A stretch of DNA of 64,000 bases from an uncultured Ilumatobacter sp. (GCA_905182555.1 CAJJBX010000009.1:124001-188000), one strand, 5' to 3'; positions 39,690-51,434 are shown, numbered from the stretch's first letter. The notes: generated from the sequence alone by a model not told the origin. Numbers and translations are program-made.

Positions 39690-40451
39690 ATGGCTGATGC
39701 GTATCCAGGTTTCCCCGGCGTCGACGCGTACGACACCGTACGTTCACCCGAGGCTGAGCGGGCACACCGCAAAGAGATGTGCTCGCTTGGTTATCGGATC
39801 TTGGGGGCCCAACGTTGGGGGCAGCTCGGCGACGGCCACGTCTCGGCGCGCGACTCGATTCTGACCGACCATTTCTGGCTCCTCGATTGGGGGGTGCCGT
39901 TCAGCGCTGCCACGCCGGAACAGCTCGTCCTCGTTGGACCCGGTGGCGATGTCGTTGATGCCGATGGCAACCCGACGGGTGCGGTCAATACAGCGGGGTA
40001 CAACATTCACGCACCGTTGCTCGAAGCCCGTCCCGATGTGGTGAGTGCATGTCACACGCACACGCCGTTCGGAACGCCGTGGTCGGCGAACGTCGAGCCG
40101 TTTCGTGCGCTCAGCCAAGAGTCGGCGGCGTTCGTCTTCGATCAGGCGCTGTTCGACGACGAAGAAGTGGAGATCCTGTCCACCGACGGAGGCAAGCGGA
40201 TCGCGGCATCGCTGGGTGAGGCAAAACTTTGCATTCTCCGCAACCACGGGTTGCTCACAGTGGGGCGCACTATTGAAGAGGCGGTCGGCTGGTTTGTGAT
40301 GGCCGAACGCGTGGCTGAAGTACACGTCAAAGCGCCGAACGGCAAGGCAATCAGCGACGAGGCGGCTGCGATTGCCGCAGGACCGATGGCGAACGAATTG
40401 ACCGGGTGGCGGGTGTTCCAGTGGCTCCGTCGGAGCCTGCTCAACGCCTGA
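39690..40451 (+). CDS. Class II aldolase/adducin family protein
   Basis: DGHVSARDSILTDHFWLLDWGVPFS...ACHTHTPFGTPWSANVEPFRALSQESAAF...CILRNHGLLTVGRTIEEAVGWFVMAERVAEV. Confidence 0.93.
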   Translation: MADAYPGFPGVDAYDTVRSPEAERAHRKEMCSLGYRILGAQRWGQLGDGHVSARDSILTDHFWLLDWGVPFSAATPEQLVLVGPGGDVVDADGNPTGAVNTAGYNIHAPLLEARPDVVSACHTHTPFGTPWSANVEPFRALSQESAAFVFDQALFDDEEVEILSTDGGKRIAASLGEAKLCILRNHGLLTVGRTIEEAVGWFVMAERVAEVHVKAPNGKAISDEAAAIAAGPMANELTGWRVFQWLRRSLLNA

Positions 40452-40570
40452 CGAAATGTCGCGCAGCCAGGCGCGGCTGTGATGAATTCCTGAGTCGCGG
40501 GGCCGCTTTCGATGCGGTAGTGCTCGGCGGCGAGCGCAGCAATTCCAATCACGTCGATCATCACGATGAG

Positions 40571-40776
40571 CTACGCCGCGTCGATCGACCTGTCGGCAAA
40601 GAGCGCTGGAGCACCGACAACGAGTACGGCATTGTCAGCCCAGGTGAACTGCTGAGCTGCCTTGCCGACGTGCTCCCAGTCCGGGTACTCCACCAGCATG
40701 TGGACGATCTGGCTGTGCGCAAAGATGAATGCCAAGTCGAAGAACAACTCGAGGGGATTGGAGGCCTCAAGGTGGT
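40571..40776 (-). pseudogene. N-terminal remnant of an LtrA (low temperature requirement A) family protein
   Basis: Minus-strand translation [54 protein letters not shown]...*; matches LtrA N-terminal motif PLELFFDLVFVFA; no start codon and early stop. Confidence 0.55.
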
Positions 40777-41765
40777 CAGTAATCGATGGCGGCGAACTCG
40801 CGAAGTTTCGCCACGCGGTGACGGGCGTCGATCATGCGGACGGTTCCGCTCCGCGAACGCATCACGAGGCTTTGCGTTCGCGCGCCCTGTTTATCGAACC
40901 GCACGCCCCGCAGGAGCGCCCCGTCGGTGAGGCCGGTCGCTGCAAAGAAGCAGTTGTCGCTGGTGATCAGGTCGTCCTGCATCAGAATGCGATTGAGGTC
41001 GAACCCGGCGTCAGTCATGGCCGTCATCTCGGCGTCGCTTTGGGGAGAGAACTGGCACTGAATCTCGCCCTCCATTGCCTTCATGGCGGCAGCAGAGATA
41101 ACAGCCTCGGGGGTTCCGCCGATGCCCATGAGGACGTCCACGCCGGCGTCGGGCCAGCAGGTCGCCACAGAGCCGTAGACGTCACCGTCAGTAATGAGAC
41201 GAATACGACAGCCGCTGGCGCGGACCTCGGCGATCAGGTCGGCGTGGCGCGGCCGATCGAGGATCACGCAGGTGAGGTCGCCGACCTCCTTGCGTGTTGC
41301 CTTGGCGATCCAGCGCAGGTTCTGCGTGGGGCTGGCGGTGATGTCGATTGCACCGACAGCATCAGGACCGACGGCAATCTTGTTCATGTAGTACGACGGG
41401 CCGGGGTCGAGCATCGATCCGCGATCTGCAACGGCGATGACCGCCAAGGCATTGGTCTTGCCGAGCGCGGTGAGTGTCGTACCGTCGATCGGATCGACTG
41501 CGACATCGACCTCTGGCTGGCTCCCGTCGCCGACTTCCTCGCCGTTGTATAGCATTGGAGCGTCGTCCTTCTCGCCCTCGCCGATGATGACCGTGCCGGT
41601 CATGGCGACGGTGGACAGCGAGAGTCGCATCGCATTGACGGCCGCGCCGTCGGCAGCGTTTTTATCGCCACGCCCGACCCAGCGGGCAGCGGCGAGGCAT
41701 GCCGATTCGGTCGCTCGTACGAGCTCCATCGCCAGGTTGCGGTCAGGATTCTCGCGTGCGGACAT
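40776..41765 (-). CDS. glpX: Class II fructose-1,6-bisphosphatase
   Basis: [34 protein letters not shown]...[39 protein letters not shown]. Confidence 0.96.
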   Translation of the reverse strand: MSARENPDRNLAMELVRATESACLAAARWVGRGDKNAADGAAVNAMRLSLSTVAMTGTVIIGEGEKDDAPMLYNGEEVGDGSQPEVDVAVDPIDGTTLTALGKTNALAVIAVADRGSMLDPGPSYYMNKIAVGPDAVGAIDITASPTQNLRWIAKATRKEVGDLTCVILDRPRHADLIAEVRASGCRIRLITDGDVYGSVATCWPDAGVDVLMGIGGTPEAVISAAAMKAMEGEIQCQFSPQSDAEMTAMTDAGFDLNRILMQDDLITSDNCFFAATGLTDGALLRGVRFDKQGARTQSLVMRSRSGTVRMIDARHRVAKLREFAAIDY

Positions 41766-41869
41766 TTCCGCACATTATCTGTGGTGAAGCGAATGACCCA
41801 GATGGCCAGCCTGATTCTGAGCTGGTTCTCGTTGCGACAGGGATTTGCCTGCGGGCGTAACATCGCGGG

Positions 41870-43602
41870 GTGCACGTCCCCCTGGAGCTGTTGACCGCCG
41901 GCCGCGACCTCACCGAGCCAAAGATCTCGCCCGATGGCCAGACCGTTGCTTTCGTGCAGCGGTGGCGTGGTGCAGCGGCGATCATGACCGTGTCTGTGGA
42001 TGGCGGCGCTGAGCGTGCGCTACCGCCCGACCCAGTACCCGGCCGGGGCACTTCTGGCGGCTGCTTCGATTGGCACCCGGACGGCACCGGTGTGGTCTAC
42101 GCGGCGAAGGGTGGCGAGCTGTGGTGGCAACCGATTGGTGGCCGTCCCGAACCGATCACCGAGCTCGAACGGGAGTGTCGGGCTCCTTGCACCGATGGCT
42201 CAGTCGTGGTGTTCATCGTCGACGAGGCCGAAGTCTGGGAAGTGCAGCTCGGGTCGGGAGCACTGCGGCGCCTCGACGATGGCGTCGACGCCTTCTGTTT
42301 CGATCCTGAGCTGGCACCCGACTCGTCGGCCGCTGTCTGGCAGGGGTGGAGCCCACCTGACATGCCGTGGGATGCGGCGCACATAGTGACGTGCGTGCTC
42401 GCTGACCGAACGTGGGCACGTTGGCGCCCTGAAGGCGCAGCGGTGCAGCAGCCGCGCTGCATCAGCGCCGGGAACACAGCGGTTGTCCACGACGCCAGTG
42501 GATGGCTCAACGTGTACGTCGACGCAAAGCCGGTCCTTGCCGAAGCATTCGAGCAGGCCGGGCCGACGTGGGGGATGGGGCAGCGGAGCTTTGTTCTGTC
42601 GCCTGACGAGAAACGGGTCGCGCTGTGTCGCAACGAACGTGGCTTCGGTCGACTGGTTGTTGTCGAGCGGTCGACCGGCGCAGTCACGAACATCGGAAAA
42701 GGCGGTCACGGTCAGCTGAGCTGGAACGGCAACACGATTGTCGCGCTGCGAACCGGTGCGGTCACACCGACGCAGATCGTGGCGTACGACCTGAGCGACC
42801 CCGACATCAAACCGCCCCGCACTGTTTTGGCGGTGGGGCCCGCCGAGGGCTGGCAGCAGTTCGAGCTGCCCGAGCCCGAGGTGATCGAGGTCGATGGGCT
42901 GTTCGCTCGACGATATGCGGCAGGCAACGGGAAGTTGCTGGCATGGGTGCACGGCGGGCCGACGGACCAGTGGCAGGCAGATTTTCGGCCGCGCATCTCG
43001 TACTGGTGGAGCCGCGGCTGGGACGTGCTGGTCGTTGATCCACGTGGGACAACCGGGCATGGTCGCCAGTTCCAGCAGGCGCTCAACGGTGGGTGGGGTC
43101 GCTTCGACGTTGACGACACGGCTGCCTCATCGCGCATGGTCACGCTGCGGGCTGGGCAACTCCTGCAACGAGTGTGGTGATGGGTGGATCGTCGGGTGGT
43201 CTCACCGTGCTTGGTGTGCTGGCCGACCATTCTGAGCTGGTTGCCGGTGGTGTGGCCTCGTATCCGGTCAGTGATCTCCGGGCACTGACTCAGGTGACGC
43301 ATCGCTTTGAAGCGCACTACTGCGACTCGCTCGTCGGGGAGCCCGCAGTCGTCGGCTGGGAGCGATACGACGAGCTGTCGCCGCTGCACCGCGCCGGTCG
43401 AATCGGCGCACCGCTCCTCCTGTTCCACGGCAGCGACGATCCTGTGGTGCCAATCAGCCAGAGCGAGACCGTCGTCGAGGCGATTCGGTCGAGCGGTGGT
43501 CAGGTCGAGTTTGTCGTCTATGACGGTGAGGGGCATGGATTCCGTGATTCGGCCAATGTTCGAGATGAATACGAGCGAACTGAGGCATTTCTGAAGCACT
43601 GA
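41870..43602 (+). CDS. S9 family prolyl oligopeptidase-type peptidase, frameshift near 43125
   Basis: Dipeptidyl-peptidase propeller then VDPRGTTGHGRQFQQALNGGWGRFDVDDTAA; shifted frame IAHGHAAGWATPATSVVMGGSSGGLTVLGVLADH (GxSxG). Confidence 0.9.
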
Positions 43603-43629
43603 CGCGCTGACCGCAGGTATCGTGCACCC

Positions 43630-44427
43630 GTGGCATTTGTAAGCAGAGGCGGCGGCGCCGAACAACAGAACGAAACCGCCGGTATCGGCGAGACGGTCGA
43701 GTTTGACCCCAACGATCCGACATCGTCAAGGTCCACTACAACGTCGACGTCTGGAACCCTCGATCAGCGGGCCGAACTCGCCGAGGCCATGGCCCAGGCG
43801 CTGGTTCCCCATGCGTGGGACGACAGCGAACTCATCGTGCCCGAAGTGCACGAAGACAGCGTCGATGCGATTTTGAGCGGCTCGAAGAAGAGATCGGCCG
43901 TTTCCGATTGTGCTTGAGACCGACGCCGAATCGACCGAGTTCAATCTCGACGAGTGGACCGACGCCGACCGCACGGTGCTGAGCGAGGCGCTTGTCGAAT
44001 CAGAAGTACCGCATCGCTGGGAAGGCCACGCCGTCGTGGTCGCTGTCGAAGCCGAAGACTCTGTCGACGATCTACTCGATGCAATCGAGGGCGGTGAGCT
44101 GATGAACGCCGACCAGTCTGGTGACAACGAGCCGCCGGAAGGCTCGTTGAGCACGATCTTCTCGCTGCCGACAAGTTGGCCAAAGACCCGCTCGATGCAA
44201 AGTCCCGCAAGCAGCTGATCGAACTCTCCCAGCTCATCGATAACGGCACCCGCCGTACGCACTGCTCAGCGCACGTGGGCTGGCGCCGTTGCCGGCGTCG
44301 ACCGAATCGTGGAGCGGTCATGGCCGATGCCGAGGGTGCTAAGGCTGGCAAAGATGAAGAGGCCGACGGCTCCGACATCATTGGTTTGGCGCAAGAACTT
44401 CGTTCGCTGCTGCGACCGTACGTCTGA
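43630..44427 (+). CDS. Hypothetical protein, apparently one gene broken by two frameshifts (about 43905 and 44160)
   Basis: Three consecutive acidic ORF fragments in alternating frames; two share the motif EALV-PH.W(D/E)...V.V...EDSVD. Confidence 0.55.
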
Positions 44428-44465
44428 CCCGACAATCTGACCTGACGACTGGCTCATCGCTCACC

Positions 44466-45163
44466 GTGCTCCTCGCCGAACTGGAGATCTTCCACACGCG
44501 ACCCACCGTGCCGACACGCCGCGTTGCCCTCGGACACATGGTGCTGCCAGTCGATCCAGCGCCCGGCTTTGGTGGCCTGTTGCTGGGCTCGGTCGTCGCT
44601 GCCCACCTCGGAGGCCTCAACGATGAGCAGGTTGCCGATGCCCACCGGTTGATTACCGAGGTCGGCCAGGGCGGACGAATCGTACAGCCGCGGCTCCGCC
44701 ACCGTTTTCAGGTCGACCGCCATGGGCTCGCCGTCAGCACCCATCGCCTGATTGGCGACGGCGACGAGATCTCGTTCGATTTCAACAGCACCGGAACTGG
44801 TCTGAGCCAGGTTCTCGGAGCTATCTATGCCACGGAACGACTTGCGCTTGAGCATCGGCGAAGCGTTTCAGATGTACTGCAGAAGGCGTCGAGATGGCGC
44901 GGCCCGATTGGCGCGTCGTTTATTGCTCACCTCGCCGGATCGCAGACGACCACGCTCGAGGCGCTCGCCGACCCACTCGGGTGGGCGCTCAACGTCTCGG
45001 ATTTGAACTCGGCAGCAAGCCGCCGTCGAAGCGTGAGGTCACCTCAAAGTTTCGCAAGAGGATGCGCGATGTGCACCCCGACCACGGCGGCGATCGCGGC
45101 GACGCGGCAAAGGCGATGAGCGACCTGGCTGAGGCCCGTCGCATCCTCAGCGCGAAAAGCTGA
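44466..45163 (+). CDS. Protein with C-terminal J-domain-like segment, frameshift near 45020
   Basis: KREVTSKFRKRMRDVHPDHGGDRGDAAKAMSDLAEARRIL carries the HPD motif. Confidence 0.7.
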
Positions 45164-45173
45164 GCCTTCCCGC

Positions 45174-45752
45174 ATGGCTGAACCGAGTTTGTTTCTGTAT
45201 CCAGGTGCCGGGTCCGACCGCACTCATGCTCGGCTCCTGGCAATTGAAATCGGAGTAGCAGCACGGACCAGCCGCCTGAATTTCCCGTACCGGAAAGAAG
45301 GCCGCAAGGGGCCGCCCGATCGTGCGCCGAAGTTGATGGCATCGATTCGCGATGACCTCACCTCGATCTCTCGCCGCCGGAGTCCGCTGATTATGGGTGG
45401 CCACTCGATGGGCGGGCGGATGGCCTCGATGGTCGCCGCCGATGTCGATGGGGTCGGCCCTGTGAAGAATCTTGCGGCGCTCGTGTTGCCCCGACCCCTT
45501 CATCCGCCAAAGAAACCCGACAGGTTGCGCGTCGAGCATCTACCCGGAATCACCGTGCCGTGTCTCTTTATTTCTGGCACCAAAGACGAGTTCAGCACAC
45601 CCGACGAACTCGAGCAGTGGACCGCCACGATCTCGGCGCCGGTCGAGCACATCTGGCTCGACGGAGCGCGCCACGACCTCAAAGGCCGTGACGTAATCGT
45701 TGCCGACGCAGTTGCCGAGTTCGTTCGCCGCATCACTTGCGCGCCCCGCTGA
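45174..45752 (+). CDS. Alpha/beta hydrolase, KANSL3/Tex30-like
   Basis: LFLYPGAGSDRTHARL...LIMGGHSMGGRMASMVAAD...PCLFISGTKDEFSTPDEL. Confidence 0.85.
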   Translation: MAEPSLFLYPGAGSDRTHARLLAIEIGVAARTSRLNFPYRKEGRKGPPDRAPKLMASIRDDLTSISRRRSPLIMGGHSMGGRMASMVAADVDGVGPVKNLAALVLPRPLHPPKKPDRLRVEHLPGITVPCLFISGTKDEFSTPDELEQWTATISAPVEHIWLDGARHDLKGRDVIVADAVAEFVRRITCAPR

Positions 45753-45792
45753 CACGCTTTGGTCTGACCCAAGCCTGACCCAAGCGTCACAG

Positions 45793-47142
45793 CTAGCCGC
45801 CGGTGATGATGAGGGTGGCGTCTTCGGGGTTGAGGTCTTCGAGTTCTTGGTGAGCAGTCTCGGGGTATGACGTGATGACGATAATTGTCACGACGACTTG
45901 GGCGAGGGCGAACATTCCAATCACCGTGCTGTACGACCAGCCAGCGTCGATGAGTTGCCCGGTGCTGATCAGGCCACCGATTCCACCGAGCAGCGCGAGT
46001 GCTGTGATGATGCCAGCGGCACGCGTGCGGTTGCCGGTCGGGAAGAGTTCGGTGCGGTAGACCGCCATTGCCGGAAACACCATGCTGCCGGTGATGCCGG
46101 CAAGGAACGAGAACCCCCACAGGATTGGTCCGCCGAACGTAAACGCCAGCACGACAGCCAGCGTCGAGAGGGGCAGCGCGACGGCGATCAGCGGTTTACG
46201 GCCATGCGTATCTGCGAATCGGCCACCGATGATCAAGCCGATCGCAGCGGGTGTGCCGACGACGAGTGAGAAGAGGCCGATGAGCCCTGCTGAGTAGCCG
46301 CGCACATCGCTGAGATAGCTGTTCTGGAAGAAGCTCGCGGGCGAGATGAAAATGTTGCCAATGAACGCCACGGAGCCGAGCAGCGCCATGCGTTTGCGGT
46401 CGAGCGGGACGCGTGGCGCCTTGCGTTCGACCGCTGCGGCGGTGAAGCGGCGGGTCTCTGGGAGCCGGCGGGTGAGGTCGAGGGCCACGATGCACCAGAT
46501 CGCGGACACCACGTAAACGAGGCGCCACGCGCCGGGGCCGAGATCGGCGAGCGCCAATGACGAGACAGCAATTCCGGCGCCGAAGCCGCTCGCCATCGCG
46601 AGGACGCTGATTGCGTAGGCGCGGGTGTTCTTCGGCACCTCTTCGGCGGCCATCACGCCAACCAGGAACGAGAGGGCGATGCCCATCGGGCGCGCGAGCG
46701 TCTGTGTGCCGACGAGCACGGCGAAATTGGGTGCCGCTGCACCAAGGATGGACAGCAGTGGCGCAATCCACGCGACCGCGACCATGACGCGGCGGCGGCC
46801 AATCCGATCGGCGAGCACTGCTGCGGGCAACGCCACGATGATGCCGGCGCGCACGATCGCTCCTGCGTATCCGACACCGGAGTCGCCGACCCCAAAGTCG
46901 TCGGCAGCAAACTTTGCGGTCTGCGTAAACAGGGTATTGATGAAGGCCGCGCTCATCGATGCTGCGGCCAGCAGACCCATCACGAGTACTTGCGTAGCGT
47001 CGAGCCGATCGGGCGGTGACCACCAGCCACGGTGCGACACTCGGCGGCGGAGTACCTGCTTGACAGGGATGCGGAAGAGCCAGCCGAACCACGGAATCGT
47101 CAGTCGGTACGAGGTGGTCTCGGTGATTGCATCGGGGCTCAC
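45793..47142 (-). CDS. MFS transporter
   Basis: 12-TM-like protein with AVLADRIGRRRVMVAVAWIAPLLS and GGRFADTHGRKPLIAVALPLS motifs. Confidence 0.92.
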   Translation of the reverse strand: MSPDAITETTSYRLTIPWFGWLFRIPVKQVLRRRVSHRGWWSPPDRLDATQVLVMGLLAAASMSAAFINTLFTQTAKFAADDFGVGDSGVGYAGAIVRAGIIVALPAAVLADRIGRRRVMVAVAWIAPLLSILGAAAPNFAVLVGTQTLARPMGIALSFLVGVMAAEEVPKNTRAYAISVLAMASGFGAGIAVSSLALADLGPGAWRLVYVVSAIWCIVALDLTRRLPETRRFTAAAVERKAPRVPLDRKRMALLGSVAFIGNIFISPASFFQNSYLSDVRGYSAGLIGLFSLVVGTPAAIGLIIGGRFADTHGRKPLIAVALPLSTLAVVLAFTFGGPILWGFSFLAGITGSMVFPAMAVYRTELFPTGNRTRAAGIITALALLGGIGGLISTGQLIDAGWSYSTVIGMFALAQVVVTIIVITSYPETAHQELEDLNPEDATLIITGG

Positions 47143-47333
47143 CTCGACGTGTCGCTGGTACGTGGAGAACGGCCCGTAGACCTGATTGAAGACCTGTGGA
47201 TCGGTCGACGACGCCCTTCGAGGACAAGGTCGTCACGGGCGACCGTGATCGATGCGATGTGTTCGTTGTCATGCGGCCAGGTTCGGGTCACGATGCGACC
47301 GCCGGGCTCCACGGGGCGAGCATACTGGGGGTC

Positions 47334-48623
47334 ATGAGTACTGGAGTCGACACCGAAACGTTCGTCGTGCGTGGCTCGGGTCCAATTAAGGGCACCGTCC
47401 ACGTGCCGGGCGCAAAAAACTCGGTACTGAAGTTGATGGCGACCACGTTGCTCACCGATGGCACGTTCGAATTGACCAATGTGCCAGACATCGTCGACGT
47501 CACGATTATGGGTGAGTTGCTCGCTGCCCTCGGTGTCAACATGCAGCGGCCCGCACCCGGCCAGCTGTTACTGACCAATACGGGTCAGATCACGCCGGTC
47601 GCTCCCTATGAACTGGTCGAGAAGATTCGTGCGTCGATCAACGTGCTTGGACCACTCCTCACTCGGTGCGGGGAGGTTCGCCTGTCGATGCCGGGTGGCG
47701 ACGACTTCGGCGCTCGACCGATCGATATGCACATCAGCGGCCTCAAAGCCATGGGCGCCGAGTTCAGGTTCACCGACGAGTACCTCGAAGCACGTTGCGA
47801 ACGCCTCCACGGTGCTGACATCACCTTCGACTTTCCGAGCGTCGGCGCCACCGAGAACTTGCTCACGGCCGCAGTGTTCGCCGAGGGCCGCACAACGATC
47901 GACAACTGTGCTCGCGAGCCAGAAATCACCGACCTCTGCAACTTCCTGGTTGCGATGGGCGCTGACGTGTCGGGCATCGGCACGTCGAGGCTGACCATTG
48001 AGGGGGTCGAACGCGATGCGCTGCGCCCGGTGAGCTACTACACGGTTCCCGACCGCATCCAGGCCGCCACCTACCTCGCGGCCACCGCAGTCTCGAACGG
48101 TGAACTCAACGTGCTCGGAATCCGACCCGACGACATGACAATGCTGCTCGACCGCTTCGGTGACATGGGCCTGCAAATGTCACCTGTCGAGATCGACGGC
48201 GCGTCGGGACTGCACGTCGCGGCGCCGGAGCGGATGCGGTCCATTGACGTCGCCACGCTGCCGTACCCAGGAATCGCCACCGACTACAAGCCGCTGATCA
48301 TCACGATGCTGTCGGTCGCCGACGGCGTCGGCATCGTTACCGAGAATCTCTATCCCGGACGCTTCCGCTACGTCGAGGAGTTGCAGCGGTTGGGCGCGGA
48401 CATCGGTACGACTGGCCACCACGCCGTGATCCGCGGCGTCCCACGCCTGTGTGGCGCCGAAGTGCAGGCACACGACATTCGCGCGGGCGCAGCAATGGTC
48501 GTTGCCGGCCTCGCTGCCGAAGGTGAGACCATCATCTCGGGCGTGCACCACATCGATCGTGGCTATGACGATCTGGTCGGCCGATTGAGCGCTGTTGGCG
48601 CAGATATTCGACGAGTCGGTTGA
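47334..48623 (+). CDS. murA: UDP-N-acetylglucosamine 1-carboxyvinyltransferase
   Basis: FVVRGSGPIKGTVHVPGAKNSVLKLMATTLLTDG...EVQAHDIRAGAAMVVAGLAAEGETIISGVHHIDRGYDDLVGRLSAVGADIRRV; start at ATG 47334. Confidence 0.95.
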   Translation: MSTGVDTETFVVRGSGPIKGTVHVPGAKNSVLKLMATTLLTDGTFELTNVPDIVDVTIMGELLAALGVNMQRPAPGQLLLTNTGQITPVAPYELVEKIRASINVLGPLLTRCGEVRLSMPGGDDFGARPIDMHISGLKAMGAEFRFTDEYLEARCERLHGADITFDFPSVGATENLLTAAVFAEGRTTIDNCAREPEITDLCNFLVAMGADVSGIGTSRLTIEGVERDALRPVSYYTVPDRIQAATYLAATAVSNGELNVLGIRPDDMTMLLDRFGDMGLQMSPVEIDGASGLHVAAPERMRSIDVATLPYPGIATDYKPLIITMLSVADGVGIVTENLYPGRFRYVEELQRLGADIGTTGHHAVIRGVPRLCGAEVQAHDIRAGAAMVVAGLAAEGETIISGVHHIDRGYDDLVGRLSAVGADIRRVG

Positions 48624-50591
48624 AGTACGAACCAGGCATCGATGGGCTCCGCGCCGTCTCTGTCGGCGCGGTTTTCTTGTTCCATGCCGGTGTGGTCAGT
48701 GGAGGATTCATCGGCGTTGACGTCTTCTTTGTCATCTCCGGGTACCTGATTACCGCACTTGCGCTCGCCGAGATCGACCGAACCGACCGGCTTGCGCTCG
48801 GATCATTTTGGGCGCGTCGAGCACGGCGCCTGCTTCCGGCGATGTTGTGCGCTGTGCGCCGCCGTGCTCGGCTATTCGGTGATCGAGGGCGGTGAAGCGA
48901 TGCAACGCGTTGGGCGCGACGTGGGTTATGCGCTGCTCTACGTGGCCAACTGGGGCCAGGTTGGCCAGGGCCGTGACTATTTTGCGCTGTACGAATCGCC
49001 GTCGCTGCTCGAGCATGCCTGGTCGTTGGCGGTCGAAGAACAGTTTTATCTGGTCTGGCCGATCGTGTTGGTCGTGGTTTTGCGGGTCGCCGGCACGCAG
49101 CGGGTCCGGAGCGCGGTTGCCGGCGTCGCAGTCGCAGTGGCTGCAGGATCCGTTGTGCTTGCCACCGTGTTGGCGTCTGATGAGGGCCAGGGCCTGAGCC
49201 GGCTGTACTTCGGGACCGACACGCGAGCAGCCGGCCTGGCGGTCGGCGCAACGGCGGGGGCAATGGGCCTGCGCCGAGCCCACCGGTCGCGTACCGCTGA
49301 CATTGCAGGGCTGGTGAGCGTGCTCGGCTTGGTCGCGTTCGCAGTGACGCTGCGCGGCGATGAGCGGTGGCTCTACGGGCCTGGGTTCTTGATGATTGCG
49401 CTGTTGTCGGTCACTGCGATGTGGGCCGCGACGTCAGATGGGATAGTCCAACAGGTGTTGTCCAACCGCATGCTCGTCGGCATTGGTCGGGTGTCCTACG
49501 GCGTGTACCTCTGGCACTGGCCGGTGATCGTGGTCCTCGACGCCGAACGAACCGGCCTCAGTGGTATCGCCCTCGGCGCGCTCTGGGTCGCAGTGACTGC
49601 GCTCCTCACAGCTGCGTCGTGGTTTGCCGTCGAACGGAATGCCCCGATGCCGAAGTTGGCTGCGCCCCATCGTGGTGTCGGCTACGCGATTGGCGTCGGT
49701 GCACTTGTCGTTGGTGCGACGGTGGTGTCGGCCGCCGAAAATCAGCGGGTCGATGACGCACCCTTTGCCATTCCGCCTGCGGTAACCACATTGCTGACAT
49801 CATCACCAGTGTCAACCGCGTCAGGACCTGGCGAGCCAACACCGGATGCCGAGCTCCCGACGACCTCGCTCGTGGCGCCATCGACCGCTGAAGCGACGGC
49901 TTCGACGGTCGCTGAAGCGACGGCTTCGACGGTCGCGCTGCCGAATCGACCACTGCGTGTGCAGATCATCGGCGACTCGGTCGCGGAATCGCTGACGAGC
50001 CAGCAAATCACCGAAATTGCCACAGGACGGTTCGGTGAGGTGACGGTCCGCAACGATGGCCAGATCGCCTGCTCGATGGTTCGTGCAGGCAAATGGTGGC
50101 TGCTCGATGACTCGCAACTCGGCGACCCGCAAGACTGCCGGGGTGCCGACCGATTCGGTGACGCCGTCGATGCGTTCGAACCCGACGTCGTGTATCTCCT
50201 CTTCGGCTGGCCGGGCGTTGGGGGCGGGCGCGAGCTCGATGATGGCTCAGTTATCAGACCGTGCGAGGCGGGCTTTGATGACCGCTGGCGGTTCGAGTAT
50301 CAGGCGATGATTAGGCGGTTCGAGGAGTCGGCGACCGTCGTTTTTTCGTCGGTGGCACCGCCAGCGATTCCGATCGCTGATCGGCGCCCGGGGACGGGCT
50401 GTCTGAATACAGCGTCGGATGAGCTCGACGGGAACCGGTTCGACTACTCCAACTGGTTGTGTCCCGACGGCGACTGCGAGGCAAGCGCGGGGCTGCGTTC
50501 CGATGGCATCCATTTCCGCAACTCAGCCGAGCTGCAAGAGCAGGTCCTCCAAGCCCTCCTCGATCAGGTGCTGCCCGCCGCCGGCTACTAG
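48620..50591 (+). CDS. Acyltransferase family protein (OafA-type with C-terminal SGNH-like domain), frameshift near 48855
   Basis: EPGIDGLRAVSVGAVFLFHAGVVSGGFIGVDVFFVISGYLIT; shifted frame LLEHAWSLAVEEQFYLVWPIVLVV; C-terminal QIIGDSVAESLT. Confidence 0.9.
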
Positions 50592-50715
50592 TGCCGTGCC
50601 AAGGGACGTTTGCCCTGTTGTGGGGCGTCTACGAACCGGCGCCCTCGGAAGCCGTCGCCGTCGCAGAGCAGCGTTATAGGTGCTTTCGCGGGGAATCTGT
50701 GCTTGGGTCGGGGCG

Positions 50716-51316
50716 TCAGCGCTTGCGGACCCAGGGGAGCCCGGCGAGCATGTAGCCGACCACGGAGTCGAGCTGCGATCGAGTCGGCCCGGTCCGCGAG
50801 ATTGCTGAGAGCGCTGAGACCTGCCCAAGTACAAACGGGACGACGGCTGCCACCGAAGTTGCTGGTTCGAGCTCACCGCCATTGATGGCCGCTTCGACAA
50901 GATCCTTTTCATCAACCCAATCGCCCTTGCAGCCGGTCAATGGTCGCAGCGATGGGCCCGGTCGTGAACGTGCCTGTCATGGCGCTGTCGCCGAGAAAGC
51001 AGCCTGCAGGGAGGTCATCGTCGACAATCCGATCGACGAAGACCGCGAAGAATCCGGTGAGCGCGTCGCGGAGTGTGGCCGCTTGCTCAAGGTGTTGTTC
51101 GGCGGGAGCGATGTACGCCCGGTGGTAGGTGTCGAGGGCCGCAGCGAACACGGCCTCCTTTTCTCCGAAGGCCCGGTAGACGGTCGGTTTCGTCACGCCG
51201 AGCTCGGCGGCGACCTGATCGATGGTCGCTCCTGCGTACCCGTCATGCCAGAAATGACGAAGGATCACGGGCATCGCAGCCTCGAGATCGAGGGATTGGG
51301 GGCGTCCGGCAGGCAT
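50716..51316 (-). CDS. TetR family transcriptional regulator, frameshift near 50937
   Basis: RPQSLDLEAAMPVILRHFWHDGYAGATIDQVAAELGVTKPTVYRAFGEKEAVFAAAL; C-terminal part continues in ORF 50716..50940. Confidence 0.88.
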
Positions 51317-51434
51317 TTCGTACCTTTAAGTAAAAGTATTCCTTGACCGAAGAGTATCGGTGATTCAGTATGGCGTACTAGCGAGTACGAAATCAACCGT
51401 CAGCTCGCGCGCTTAGCACCCGGAGACAACCCGC

